From the NCBI RefSeq assembly GCF_011075055.1, contig NW_025401163.1:62001-126000 (forward strand): a DNA stretch of 64,000 bases, written 5' to 3'. The notes under the pieces were generated by a model that was not told the origin of the DNA, did not search any database, and saw nothing but the letters and a program-made list of their open reading frames with translations. This document shows, piece by piece, positions 49,236 through 62,149 of the stretch. A program made the position numbers and the translations under genes. The stretch comes from Mangifera indica (taxonomy: Eukaryota; Streptophyta; Magnoliopsida; Sapindales; Anacardiaceae). The number at the start of each line of letters is the position of its first letter. The first letter of the stretch is position 1.

Positions 49236-49825
49236 ACTGTAAATATTATTCAACTCTCTGCCATAAATAAAATCACACACATAGATACCCCAAATGGAAA
49301 AATAACATTTCTCAACCTCAAATTCATCATTTATAACATAGCTCCAAGGAACTAAAAGCATAAAACATGAAACATATCAAGGATAATACCTCTTACCTTG
49401 TTTAAAGCTAAATCTTTACAAGTTGGCTCCCTCCTCTTTGTTTTGCTTCCTTTATCACCAAAACCACCTTAAATCAACACTAAAACACACTAACATTTTT
49501 ATATAACATGCATCCAATATATATAAACATAGGAAAAGGGAAAAAGAAAGAGACCTTTTGGTTACCAAAACTCCAAAAGTGTTTTCTCTTCTTTTCTTTC
49601 AAATTCTTCAAATCATCCACTTTCCTTCTAAAAATAAAGAAAACAAGCATGAAGGAGGCTGCTTTTCTGGAAGAGGTGGATAAGATGATGGAAAAAGGTA
49701 GAATTGCCTTTTTTTTTAATTTTTCTCTCTTTATATAATCTTTATCTTTTTTTCTTTTTTTAATCTCAAAATAGGGTCAAAAGACATAAATGCCCCTAGA
49801 ACATACCTGAGAGTATTACACCGTG

Positions 49826-51985
49826 TTCCTTGAGTGGGCATTTGCTTTTTCATTGATTTCTTCTTAAATATATCCTAGAGACTAATGGTTGCTTGAATGA
49901 CTTTGATTTTTGCTTGAATGATTATCACTAATGAGCATGCAAGATTGAAGTGAATGAATTTTTTTGACCAATGAATCCTTATGTTGGGGCTTACCTACAT
50001 GAGTGTTTATGGCTTGAAGTGAATGAATTTTTTTGAATGATTTGCCTTCTAAGTAACGAGTTGGACTTTTGAGCAAATGTTTGTTTAATGTGATCAAGTA
50101 GCGGTGAGCAAAATAACCAAATCAAAACTAGAACGTAAGCATTTGACTTTCGGTTTCAGTTTCTATTCAAAACCAAAAAATTAGAATAGATTCTAGATAG
50201 TAATTTGGTGGAACTGTTACGTTTCGAGTCCGGGACAAGTTCCTACATGTTAGGAACCAGAACCAACCTAAAAAATTAAATAAAATGAGTTGGGCCGGGA
50301 TCCGACCCAACCTGACATATGCATTTTCCATTTTTGTAATTTCATTACTTTATATTTCCCAAATTTCTTTTCCTGAGCAATACTGTTCCCCCAAATCCCA
50401 TTTGCTGAACGCCCTAATTTGCTTCCTCCTGCAAAGGCTTTAATTTGACCACGAAAGTTTTCCTTTTCGTTTTAATTGAAAGTTAAAACTAACAGTTGGT
50501 GAGTCATGCTAGGATTTAATATAGATAAACTCAAGAAATCATGTAAGTAAAGCACAGGTTTATTTAAAAGAAAGAAAAACTTGAGTAGAAATAGAAAAGG
50601 TAGCAGTGAAATCAGATCTGGGAAATGAATTAAAAATAAAGAAAGAAAGTAGCAGTGGCTGAAGCAAGCAGGAATTGAAGAAAAAAGGTAAATGGTAGTG
50701 AAGAGAGACTAATTGAACAGAGAGAGAAAGAGAGACCTTGATTGTTGAAGCTGAAGAGAGAAACTAATTTGTTTTTTATGATTTTGCAGTAAGTATTTGG
50801 TGAAGTGAAAGAAGTGCTATAAGTTATATATAGGACCAATGGACAAATGAAATGAAATCTCTGAACTAAAACCGTTTGACAGAAATTTTGAAGGAAAAAA
50901 AGAGGGGCCAAATGATTGAAACTGTTCAGTGATCCTACTTTTCTACCATAGCCAACCACCTTCTGTAGATGAGAACACCAGAACAAACAAATGATGACTA
51001 TCATATTACGAGAGCAATCATATTCCTTTCAAGCAAGAAAAAGGTTTAGTTCTTAACCACCAAAACTCATGTTCGTAAACTAATTGTGAACATCATCAGT
51101 CACATTGTTTTACAAAGGAGAGAGGATGTGAACTTACACAAGCTAAAGGATTGAGACTGAGCATTGACATCAACAGCCACCTTCTATGCTTTGACCACAA
51201 AGCTGGACAAATAGAATGCATTCCATTCTGAAAACCAAAAAATTAAAAATTAAAAAAAACGAGAACTTTCTTTCCATAACTTTCTTTTTCTTTTCATCCC
51301 ATATCCAACAACCAGAATTGGAAAATATCACTGTTATCCTGCCATGTAGTCGTCTTGTTCAATTATGTTTCATCATCACCAATGATTGGTGAAGCTGTTA
51401 GTGATCGTGGTTCATGGGTGTCTCTTTCTTTGATGTTTCAAATTTTCAGTTTTTCACAATTTTTATAATGACGTGTTGCTTCAATTATTTTTCACAAGAA
51501 TTTTATTCAATCACATGTGTTTCAGCTATTTTTAAAAATTTCTCACTGTTTTAATTATTTTACATTGATACAAGATGCATTGTAGAGATATCTTCCATTG
51601 GCATAGGATGCTTTTCAGAGTTGCAAAGAAAAATAAGAGATAAAATCTCTTCGTAGGATATGTTAAGAGGATATTATAAAAAAATAGATTATTGTTATAA
51701 TATTTTTGTTAAGTATTTATAATAAATAGTATATATGTATATACAATTTTAAAATCTTATAAAAGATAATTTTTTAAAATCTTACAAATAAATAAGAATT
51801 TAAATAATAAGTCTTGTTTGATCAAGAAGCGTCGTTGCCACAAACATTAAAATATTCTTGCCGGCTAGCCACCCAGACAAGAAATTAAATAGAAAATCGA
51901 CTGATCTAAAGTTTGGTCAATTATTTGTTTTTTTATAGTGTCGGCACTCCAGCCTAAATCTTAAATTATAAATTATTACCTTAAT
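49826..51985. other. Block B continuation, no gene
   Basis: Aligns with 2779-3822 and, across the Copia empty site at about 50909, with 11093-12195. A minus-strand frame at 50630-51004 spans that site only because the Copia element is absent; not coding. Confidence 0.65.
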
Positions 51986-51989
51986 TAGA

Positions 51990-53479
51990 GTGATTAAACA
52001 CTATTGAATCATAGTTGACATCCTAATTTTTTGTACCATGCATCTAGTTTTTTAAAAAAATTTAATTGACACATCATCTTTATAAAAAATATCAAAAATA
52101 CTATTAAAAATTTTAAAAATGTTTTTTTATTACTCAATCATTTTCTCTAAAAAAATGTATCATTTCATATCGTTTATATGTATCATATCGTAAGATGCGT
52201 ATTATATTATATAATATTCACTATATAATATTAATTTGATATATCTTATAACACATATCTTTTTTCACCTACATCGTATTATATCGTATGATACATATTA
52301 CGTATTATAAGATATTGATAACTATAGGTGTTATTTCATTGTTAATTCAAATTCATCTAATCATATGAGAATATATTATCTGTGTACGTAAATTATATAC
52401 TAAAAACATAAACATATAATTTTATTGCTTAAACTTTTTACTAGTGTATTGTAATAAAATATGTTTAATTTCTCAATTATTGAAGGATAATACTATTAAT
52501 AACTACAAGATACTACAAGACAAGTTTTATTGATCCAAGATGCTAGGGTTTCTCATGATTAGTTAGCTGGTTGACAAGAATTGTGGGGAGGACTAAATAT
52601 GATTGAAGATTAATTTACTATTGTTATTTTTAGATTAGCTTAATTTTAAAACATTATCGAAATTGAGCGCTTGAATTTACCTTAAACTGGTGTTTTCTCT
52701 TGAAACTCTCCAAAACCAAGTTTGATTTAATCTGGGTAGAAAGATGAATGGACATTGAAACAATATTATTCTCGTTCAAAGCAAACTATAAAGTTTTGGA
52801 GGTGTTTCATTTTTTATTGTTCATTTTTATCTTATACTTTATAAAATTGTGAAAGACTTTAAGAGCAGGGGTTGTTCAACATTGAATGACTTATAAAACA
52901 ACGTTCCTTTTTCGTGAACAAGCATTGATGAATCGAAGTTCACTTTTTTTTTATAATTAAAAAACACAAAAAAAGCAAACGAAAATCATAATCAATAGAT
53001 TTATTAATCAGTTTTTTATTCGATTCCATCTATTTTGGTTTGAAGTAGTGTTATATGTATAATTTTTATTATATTATCGTATAATTAAATAATTAAAAAT
53101 AAAAAAATAATATTTAATTATATAATAATATATTAATATTTATATATAAAATTATACACATAATTTTATGAGTTGATTTGAGATTCCTAGCAGCCCCTAC
53201 AAGATGCCTCCGTGCTAGTTTCATCCACTAAAACAAATTAATATTAATAAATAAAAAATTATATAAATGTTTTTTAATCCAATCGTATTCATTTACTTAT
53301 GTATGGTAAAAGCCGCCATAAATGTTGTCCTTAGAACTTTGCTTTTCATTGGATAAAGTGAGTGCGAGCCAACTGTTCCTTATTTTAATAGTGGAAACTT
53401 ATTCCAATTAACATTCCCTACACGTTGACTTGATCAATTATAATATTACTATGGTAAGTCATTATTGTGATTATAATAG
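51990..53479. repeat. Local repeat, copy B
   Basis: Aligns with copy A from about 17540 ('gagtgattaaacactattgaatc' against 'gagtattactatattagtcgaatc') to the 'ctagcagcccctac' mark, then continues as copies C and D do ('ggtaaaagccgccataaatg'). It is interrupted at 53480 by the 10-kb element and resumes at 63541. Confidence 0.8.
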
Positions 53480-53879
53480 GGGAAATTAAATCAAATGCCT
53501 ATTTCATTCTTTTATTAAATAAAAATACCTATTTTTTTATTTCAAAACAAAAATACTTATTTTTTCTATTTCAAAGCAAAAATAACCTAAATATTTTTTA
53601 AAATATCAAAATTATCTTTCACCACATCTATATAAACCCTTTAACTCTGACTCATTATATAAACTTTTTATATCATTCAAACACTCACTCTTATTTTTAC
53701 TCAACATCAATTACTGTGGGTTCATTCAGAAGGAAGAAGTTTGTATTTCAAAATTCGAATAAAAAAAGTTAATTCGTGAGAAAAATGTATTTATACGAAT
53801 CTTAACTCGAAACTTAATTTTATTTGTTAAATCTAGTTCGTATGTCATGTAAAGGGGGTATTTGGATAGTTGATAATAA

Positions 53880-54800
53880 ATTAGGGGTTAAATAAAATGT
53901 TAGAAAAATATATGAGATATTTTGATATTACACAATATATGAAGAATTTAAATAATATGTTTAGAATAGATAGATGTATTTTGATACAAAATAACATACA
54001 ATATGTTAAATAAAATGTTATATAATTATGAGGGGTAAATGAAATGTTATAAAAATATAGGGGTATTTTGATATTAAACAATGTAAGAATGTTGTAAATG
54101 AAATGTTAGCAATAGATAGATGTATTTTAATACTAGACAACATACAAGGGTGTTAAATAAAATGTTAGTAATTATAAGGGGTTAAATAAAATTTTATAAA
54201 AATATAGGGGTATTCTGATATTAAACATTGTAAGAATGTTGTAAATGAAATGTTAGCAATAGATAGATGTATTTTGATACTAGACAACATACAAGAGTGT
54301 TAAATAAAATATTAATAATTATAAGGGGTTAAATGAAATGTTAAAAAAATATCAAGGATATTTTGATATTAAATATTGTAAGAATATTGTAAATAAAATG
54401 TTAGAAATAGATAGATGTATTTTAATAATAGATAACATACAAAAGGTGTTAAATAAAATGTTAGTGATATGAGGGGTATTTTGATATTAAATATTTTAAG
54501 ACGGTTTTAAATGACATGTTAGAAATAAATAAATGTATTTCGAGAGAACACAACATTTAAGGGTGTTAAAAAAATGCTACGTAATTATAGGGGGTTAAAT
54601 AAAATATTAAAAAAATATAAGGGTATTTTGATATTAAACATTGTAAGAACGTTTTAAATGAAATGTTAGGAATAAATAAATGTATTTTGATACAAGACAA
54701 CATATGAGGGTGTTATATTAAATGTTAGATAAGTATAGGGGTTAACTAAAATTTTGAAAAAATATGAGGGGTATTTTGATAGTAAACATTTTTAGACATT
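53880..54800. repeat. Left subterminal tandem repeats, period about 146 bp
   Basis: About six imperfect units: 'aggggttaaataaaatgtt', 'ataggggtattttgatatt', 'aaacattgtaagaatgtt', 'agatagatgtattttgata'. Two junctions measured at 54058 and 54204. Confidence 0.85.
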
Positions 54801-54989
54801 TTAAATGACATGCTATGAGTAGGTTGGTACATTTTGGGAAATTATAGATGACATATATATTAGTAAATGGTTATAATGGATTTTTTCTTATAAATGTTTA
54901 ATTTTTTTCCAAAAATTTGTCATTATAGAATTAATAATTAAAATAGCTAGTTATGCGTCGTTTCGTTTCGATAGAGAATGAATTAAATG

Positions 54990-57716
54990 TAATGATAACA
55001 TAATGAAATATGTTGGAAGATGTAAACAATTGATTAAAATTCCCTTTGAAACAACATTTGAAGGATCTATTCAACTTTTAAGTGAGCAATGTGGTCTTGA
55101 TTCAATTAAAAACTACTTTCAACTATCTATAAAGCCAAGAAAAATTGAGTTTGACTGCCCCGTACAGATCCAAAATGATTAAGATGTTCAAAGTCTTATC
55201 AATATGTCTCAATACTTTCAGGAATATATTTCTGTTTTTGTTACATGTACCATGATTGAAGGACAAGAAAAAGAACAAATTAATGAAGTTAAAAAAGAAT
55301 ATGATTTGGAAGACTTTATTAATTTCAGTAACGATGCATTGTATATTGCAAATGAATGGGCTCATAGAGAGAAAGATAGGGTTCCTGACTAGAGTGACTT
55401 TGAAGGGAATGACATGACTGATATTCCTTTTGATGAGAATATGATTTGGAAGACTTGATTAATTTCAGTAATGATGCATTGTATATTGCAAATGAATCGG
55501 CTCATAAAGAGAAAGATAGGGTTCCTGATTAGGGTGACTTTTAAGGAAACGACATGACTGATATTCCTTTTGATGAGAAAAGGTTTGAGCATATGTCACC
55601 TGTTATCGGGGGTATAAATAGTTTGTAGTTTGAAGATCCTATCTGGGGTGGCGAAAATTATTCTGGGCCACTTTTTGACAATGTCTCAATTGATCCATTT
55701 AGGTGGCTTCTTGATTTTCCTCCACAATAATCAACATTATCAAGTGGTACATAATCGATTCGAGAGGGTAATGTTGTAAAGTTTGGTGATATTTTTCATA
55801 ACAAACAACACTTGAAAGATGTTGTCGACCAATTTGCCTAGAGAAAGGATTTTAATACATGGTACTTAAGTCTAACATAGGGCAATGGAAGATTAAATGT
55901 AATGATGAAAAATGCCATTGGTTTTTATCTGCAACCAAAGTCAAAGTTAGTGAAGCCTTCCAAATTATTAAAATGGATCCAATCCATACATATTCAATTG
56001 ATCAAATAATGTCACATCTCTGACAAGCTAGGGTTTGGACTTTAGGTCAATTAATGAGGTCAAAGTTTATGTTGATTGATTGAATTTATTGGCCTAAAGA
56101 GATAATTGTTGACATCGTCGGCAAATATAAAATTAACATTTCATATTCACAGGCTTAGCGGACAAAAAATTGGCTTTAAATTCATTGAGAGGCTCATCGA
56201 AAGAATAATTTATGCTCTTACTAGATTATTTCTATAATTTATAACGTACTAATCCAGGAACTATTACCGCTATTGAAACGAATGATGAACATCGATTTAA
56301 GTTTTTTTTTCGTGGCATTGGGATCTTTCACCCGTGCATTTAGACTATATCTTCGACCTGTTATTTGCATTGATACTGTTTTCCTTAAAGGTAGATATCT
56401 TGGTTATTTATTCCTTACGGTAGGTCTTGATGGTAATAACATAATATATCCAATTACTTTTAGTGTCGATAAAAAAGAAAATCACGACACGTGGTGTTGA
56501 TTTTTCAGGAAGGTTAAAGAATGCATCCATGCAATCCCTGAGTTGGCGATAATCTCAGATCGATATCATGTTACATACTCTGTAATGGGTGAAGTATTTC
56601 CAGATGTCTATCATGGGTGTTGTTGTCATCATCTTCTATGTAACATGCGATCAAAGTACAAACATGACTCAAAGCTAACTTGTTTAAACATGTATAAAAT
56701 TGTTATTCCGTTTAACATTTTATAAAATTTGATCATAAAGTTCTCATATTATTTATACCTTGCAGGTTATAGGTGCATATTGGAAAATCACAAAATCATA
56801 TATAGAAGCAAATTTTGAGGCTATGATACGATGAATCCTCATATTGGGGTTTCCCTGTATGAGGTGGAATTTCAGCGATAGAGCAGGGCATATTTTTCGG
56901 GGCATTGACATAACATAATGATAACTAATATTACAGAGTTATTTAATGTCTTTGTCAAACATGCACAGGGTCCGCCTATCACGATACTCATCGAGTTTAT
57001 TCAAGACATATTATAATAATGGTTTTACAAGAGGAGAAACTATGTAAGTACGTACCTAATTATTATTATCTATTTGAGCATGTCTTTCTTCCCTTATGTT
57101 TGTTATTAACAGATATGTTGTTCCTTTTTTCAAATTGCAAATGAATGCCCCAACTTTGTTACCCCATGGACAAAGGAGAAGATTAGTCGTCATGTGTTAA
57201 AGTCTGTGCGTTTAGAAGTTCAACCAAATATAACTCTTCAGTTTTAGGTTGTTAGTTTTGGTGGATACATGGGCATTGTAGACTTTAACGAAATGTCTTG
57301 TATGTCCAAAAAGTTTCAACTTTCACGTTTTTCCTGCAAACATGTCATTACTATTGCAAAACACATGAAGGTCACAAATGTCAATACATGAGTTCATCCA
57401 TTCTTTAAGACCGAGTTCTATCATGCAATGTATGCGAAACCTGTCAACCCTCTCACAAATGTCAATGCATGGGTTATCAGAATGGTTACATGCACTAGAA
57501 GAAAGAGTTATCCTGTCTCTCGTGCTTAATCTTCGTCGACCAAGTCATCCTTCCAATAGAAATCGACGTCCTTCACCAAAAGAAAATGTTACACCAAAGA
57601 TATGTGGTCATTGTAAGCAACTAGGGCATATCCGAACCCAATATAAAAGCCCAACACCAGTTCCAAGCTCTATCCCACAAGGTTTATCCCAAAAAGGTAA
57701 AGGATCAAGATTTTGA
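54990..57716 (+). pseudogene. MURA-type Mutator transposase, disrupted
   Basis: Order of readable pieces: N-terminal IKPRKIEFDCPVQIQND (about 55130); MuDR DNA-binding region QWKIKCNDEKCHWFLSATKV (about 55880-55940); catalytic MULE domain RPVICIDTVFLKG, PITFSVDKKE, then ELAIISDRY and YHGCCCHHLLCNM (56350-56670), which supply the first two acidic residues and the Cys/His region; SWIM finger FSCKHVITIAKHMK (about 57330-57370); and a CCHC knuckle CGHCKQLGHIRTQY whose last Cys is Tyr. At least ten stops and several frameshifts separate them. The gene contains a 140-bp internal tandem duplication. Longest clean frame 112 codons. Confidence 0.9.
55301..55580 (+). repeat. Tandem duplication, 2 x 140 bp, within MURA relic
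   Basis: 55301-55440 and 55441-55580 share 'atgatttggaagactt' to 'ccttttgatgagaa' with few differences. 140 is not a multiple of 3, so it shifts the frame. Confidence 0.93.
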
Positions 57717-58400
57717 CAACCTTTTGTTTAGTTTTATTAATTATATGGTTTATGTCTTTGTTCAAATGATGTGTAATCAATGTATTTTGATTATTGTTTC
57801 AATTGAGTAATTATGTTTATATGTGATGTAATAAATTTACTGTAAATAATTTACTATAATTTACTTATGCATGAAGCTTAACTTATAAAAATTAATAAAT
57901 TATACTATTGAAACTGAACTATATTTGAATAATGACTTGTAACATCATATATTAACTTAGAAAATTTATGCAATTTATTGATTCAATATTATTTCTAAAC
58001 TAATAATATGATCAAGTTCATGCAATTAATTAAAAGTATCATTCCAAAATGATATCTTGATTTTTTATTTTATATAATTTATCAATTCACTTGAAAATTC
58101 CAATGGAATAATGCTATATCAATAATTTTCATATGTAATAATGATATTAATGTTAAAAATATTTTAGTATTCACTAATACCATAACTTAAAGTTAATAAC
58201 ATCACACCACTCTCATATAATTTTTTCCATGACAAAATTATTTAAAAAACAAAATTAAATACAAATTCATATATAATGATAGATAATGTATATCATACAC
58301 ATCAGCATATACAATATATATGTACATAACAACTCCCGTATCAGTTAAAAAAAACAATGATCAAAATAAATATACATCCGTGATCTACTAAATATAGTAA
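57717..58400. other. Spacer between convergent genes of the Mutator-like element
   Basis: About 680 bp of AT-rich sequence after the MURA stop; presumably both 3' untranslated regions. Nothing else seen. Confidence 0.55.
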
Positions 58401-61400
58401 AACTACAACTGTTGGCCTAAAAACCCATACATAGAGGTGGACAACTCTCAGGGAAAATCCACCCTCCGTGACAATGCCAAACACTTCAGGAAGTTTTACA
58501 TATAAATGTCATAGTCACCAGAGCCCTCGCCCTACTAGGGGACATCTTCTGCTTGACGTAATATTAGTCGATCACCTCATGATGTATGCCCAAAAGTTGT
58601 CCAAAAATTCATCGTCTCTAATAATGTTGGTATAAATGTCATGTATGGTCGCATCCTTTGTGCAAAATACTCTAAACTCTATAAGTATGATACCTTAGAG
58701 TCGTACACCATAATTGACCAATCACGAAAATCTATAACTCTAACTGCCTTATGTATGTAATCGAAGTTTATAAGGATGAAAATCTATTAATATTGAGAAA
58801 TTAGAATAGATAAATGTGTAGTATATAATTTAATTCAAAGTAAATTATAAGTGATATACTATTATACTATACGATATCAACCTTCCCCCATGGTTTGTAA
58901 AACAAACCGAGGATATAATCTGCCTCAACCATCTTCATGAAGAGCTCAATAAACTAATACCCTTCTGGCGGCATGGTAAGCCAGCTATCGATGCTTCCCG
59001 ATATGCCTTACAAAGCAGTTGTGGGACGTCATTCAACTGTGTGGAACGATGACCTGTTGATCATTCTGGTGTCGACATAATATGGCCAAAAAAAAATCAA
59101 CATGCTAAAATGGATATAAAAAACTTGAATTGTATATAAAGCTTTTAATTAAATTATATAGTAAATGCGACTTACATCATTTGTCAGCCACTCACGCAGC
59201 TCCATAACAATCCTTTAGAAACTGTCTTTGGACTTTGCTTTGATGAAATAAACTTCATGCTCATCAGATGCTGCAGTTCTAGTATACCACATGAGAAAAG
59301 ATTCCTCACGCTCTACAGCAGAGGATGGAATGGTTGTGAGTTATTGTTTTACCCTCAATTTGATTGGATTTGTATATAGGGTGTGAACAAACGGATCCTT
59401 TCAAATGACCTAATCATGTGCAATACGAATCATCTGCTTAAGTAACAATTATGATTTAATCAATTAATTTTACCTTATCGATGTATGTCTGAGGAGTTTT
59501 GATTGGGGAATCCTCTATCATAATCAAGTTAATGGTCCATACCCCCTAAATGGACTATAAAATTAATTTTATATTGTCAGTGATCAGTACATATGAATAT
59601 ATACTAATTATAATGGATATATCTCATCCTGGTTTTCATCGGAAACATCCTTTTATAAGTCCTCCCCTTATGAACTAATATCTATTGCCCTTTTGTTAAA
59701 ACTGGGGATACCAATAAGTAACCACAGCCGCTCATCCTGAAAAAGAGACAAAACATTTTAAATAAAAATAATAATTTGAAAGATAAATTGATCAATGATA
59801 TTTCATCAAAAATATACTACCTTTATGGTGGGGGAAGGTGTACAGGAGAACTCTTGATCGAAAATGTCTCACGGCCAGTACCCTATACGAATGAAAAGAA
59901 CAAATTGGTGAATCATATTTCATATAAAATATAATAACCACAATAATTTTCATACCTTAGGTGTGGGATCTGAAGCAACCAAAGGACCAATTGAAACACC
60001 CTCATAACCAGGACCCTATACGAATATATATAAGGAATTAATCAATGGAAATTAATTAAAAAATATAATAATAACGATAAATGACAAACCTTGGAGTAGA
60101 TAGGTGATGTAATAAAAGAGCCAGTCGAGACCCCCTTATAGTGACTATCCTGACGGAATAGCAATAATAACTTGATCAATGACATTTCATATAAAATATA
60201 ATAACAAAATTCTATATTAAATATCATCGAAAATTAAATACATACCTCATGTGAGTGATAAGATGGAATTGACCTGTCAATAGGGAAGGTCCTCCCAACA
60301 CTGACATACATACCCTATATGAAGTTAATATAGATATTAGAGCAAGAACAAAATACAATTTATATAAGAGTGATAAGATGGAATTGACTTATCAATGGGG
60401 GAGGTCCTCCCGAAACTGATGTGCATACCCTAGACGAAGTTAATATATATATTAGAAAAAGAACAAAATACAATTTATATAAAGAATATATGAGATATGG
60501 CTTCATAGCCTAATCGACTAGAATTGGGCTTGTACGCATGATGATTTCCTTTAAACAAGTCAGATGATCCTCTAATTAAGTTATCAAAAAAGGCAAACAG
60601 GAAATCTCACGTAGTATCATAGTTCCCTAGTGTGCCAAAGTAGCATATACTATGGATAGAATAGGTGATACAGGAGGGGGACACTCCTATGTGATGGGAG
60701 AGGTAGCGTGGTCTTAAACCCAGGAAGGTGTGCAGCCCCAGTGGCTAAGGTTTGAACAACAAGGGGACATGAAGACTACTCCATAATAAGGGTTGAATAA
60801 GCACCTCATATGTCATCGGACTACCAGCCGATATATCTACAGGTGGCATCGTTGGAAAAACTTCATCTCTTGTCATTGGGGGGAGGGAGAGGGCACCAAA
60901 GATGATAAACAGGAATGCGATCTGACACACCCATGTACAAAAGAATGTTTGCTTACTATAGTCTAGCCTTTTCAATCGGTGATAGACAGAGCGAGAAAGT
61001 GACATCATCCTATTTATTTAGATATATAATTCAACATATTTATAATAATCAAGGTATCAATTAACTCATTAATTAACAATTACATACTTGATCACCGATG
61101 AAAATAGTGCTTATACGACTCCAAGTAGGAATGTTTTGTGTATGCCATCGAAAAATCCATAGAGACGCTTGGATATCAACCATATCCACCCAATCGTACA
61201 GGGTGTCCATCGTCTCATATCTAATATTATAGTATAAACATTAATGGTTAAATTAAAGTAATTAGTTTTTTTTGTCAATTAATATAGATAATCAAGAAAT
61301 ATAAACTTACCTGAAAGCAAAAGGAAATCTGTAAAGATCATATTTATGCATTTCGAGCATATGGCTAGAACAGACTCTGTCACTCACCTGGGACATCGAC

Positions 61401-61970
61401 TTATGCCACACTGGAACACTCTAGGGATAAGAATTAAACCCATCCAAATGATCAACCAACTGAAGGTATTTTGTAGATACCTTCTTTTGTCGATTATTCT
61501 CCAATAACATCATATGAAGGCAATACAACAAGGCCATCTTGACAACGTTGATATTGTCATTCCCCCATGGCCTAACCAAGAAAACACACTCGATATTGTG
61601 ATACTACATTTTCTAATAGCCTTGAAAGTAGGTATCCCTAATACAATGTCTAGATGAGCAAGGAATATATGATGAAAATACAGTGAGTTGGTTGAATGGT
61701 AGCCCCGTCATCAAAGCAAACTCGAATGGGTTGAATCTCACGTCAACCCTATTAACCTTGAACCATAACTCATCTTAATCTAAGCCCCAATGTAGTTATC
61801 GTAGCAGAAATGAGTGTACCAACACTCTGAAGAACTTGATATCTGGTAGTCGAAGAAGGTGCTTGAAACACATCCTCTCGAACAATCAAAGCTACTTCGA
61901 GGTCAATATTAACCTAATCTTTGATATGGCAGTGCGTTGGACATAACATATCACCTTTGCTCAGAAATAT
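58400..61970 (-). pseudogene. DUF1985-Ulp1 (C48 SUMO-protease-like) gene of the Mutator-like element, disrupted
   Basis: On the minus strand the 5' part (61970-61150) reads VDVRFNPFEFALMTGLPFN, then VVKMALLYCLHMMLLENN and YLQLVDHLDGFNSYP, matching the DUF1985 domain that accompanies transposon-borne Ulp1 proteases. Next come mini-exon cassettes (59820-60435). The 3' part reads EVYFIKAKSKDSF, then INFDYIHKAVRVIDFRDWSIMVYDS (catalytic His and Asp region; His kept, the usual following Trp is Lys), FAQRMRPYMTFIPTLLE, and GSGDYDIYM, where the family has GDCG: the nucleophilic Cys is Tyr. Many stops and at least two frameshifts. Ulp1 enzymes mature or remove SUMO; this copy cannot. Confidence 0.82.
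59821..60435 (-). repeat. Mini-exon cassettes, about five units of 100-120 bp
   Basis: Minus-strand exon-like pieces bounded by AG and GT: 59956-60015 (GPGYEGVSIGPLVASDPTPK), 60090-60149 (DSHYKGVSTGSFITSPIYSK), about 60246-60314 (GMYVSVGRTFPIDRSIPSYH), about 60368-60430 (GMHISFGRTSPIDKSIPSYH), and a weaker one at about 59821-59882. The last two are tandem copies with a 115-bp period. The 60-bp ones keep frame. Confidence 0.75.
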
Positions 61971-62149
61971 CCTAACTTATCAGGGATTCATAACTCACCT
62001 TTGACACGTTTTCTTTTATGAGAAGTATCTTGAAAAAACTTTAGAAAATTTGTAAGAATTTCATTAAAAACAAATATATAAGCAGACATAGAAATGACAA
62101 ATATAAACAAAAAAACAGAGGTAAAATACAAAAACTACATATTAGAATA

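Larger units (their letters stand above)
47654..49820 (-). mobile_element. Probable solo LTR, 2.17 kb (Gypsy-like ends)
   Basis: Block A has the uninterrupted sequence gtgtccttgttcc (about 2776); block B has this insert flanked by tcttg (47649-47653) and ccgtg (49821-49825), each one change from the ancestral ccttg, so a 5-bp duplication. On the minus strand it begins TGTAATACTC and ends GGAATGTTATA, an LTR-like TG..CA pair with one eroded end. No coding domain is seen across 2.17 kb, which fits one LTR left by recombination. It contains three tandem repeats and a long pyrimidine tract. Confidence 0.8.
44858..51985. repeat. Segmental duplication block B
   Basis: Counterpart of 1-12195. It starts within the kinase exon at 44826-45063 only because block A is cut by the window edge; the true duplication probably extends upstream into the kinase gene. 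Block B lacks the Copia element and carries a solo LTR at 47654-49820. Confidence 0.93.
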
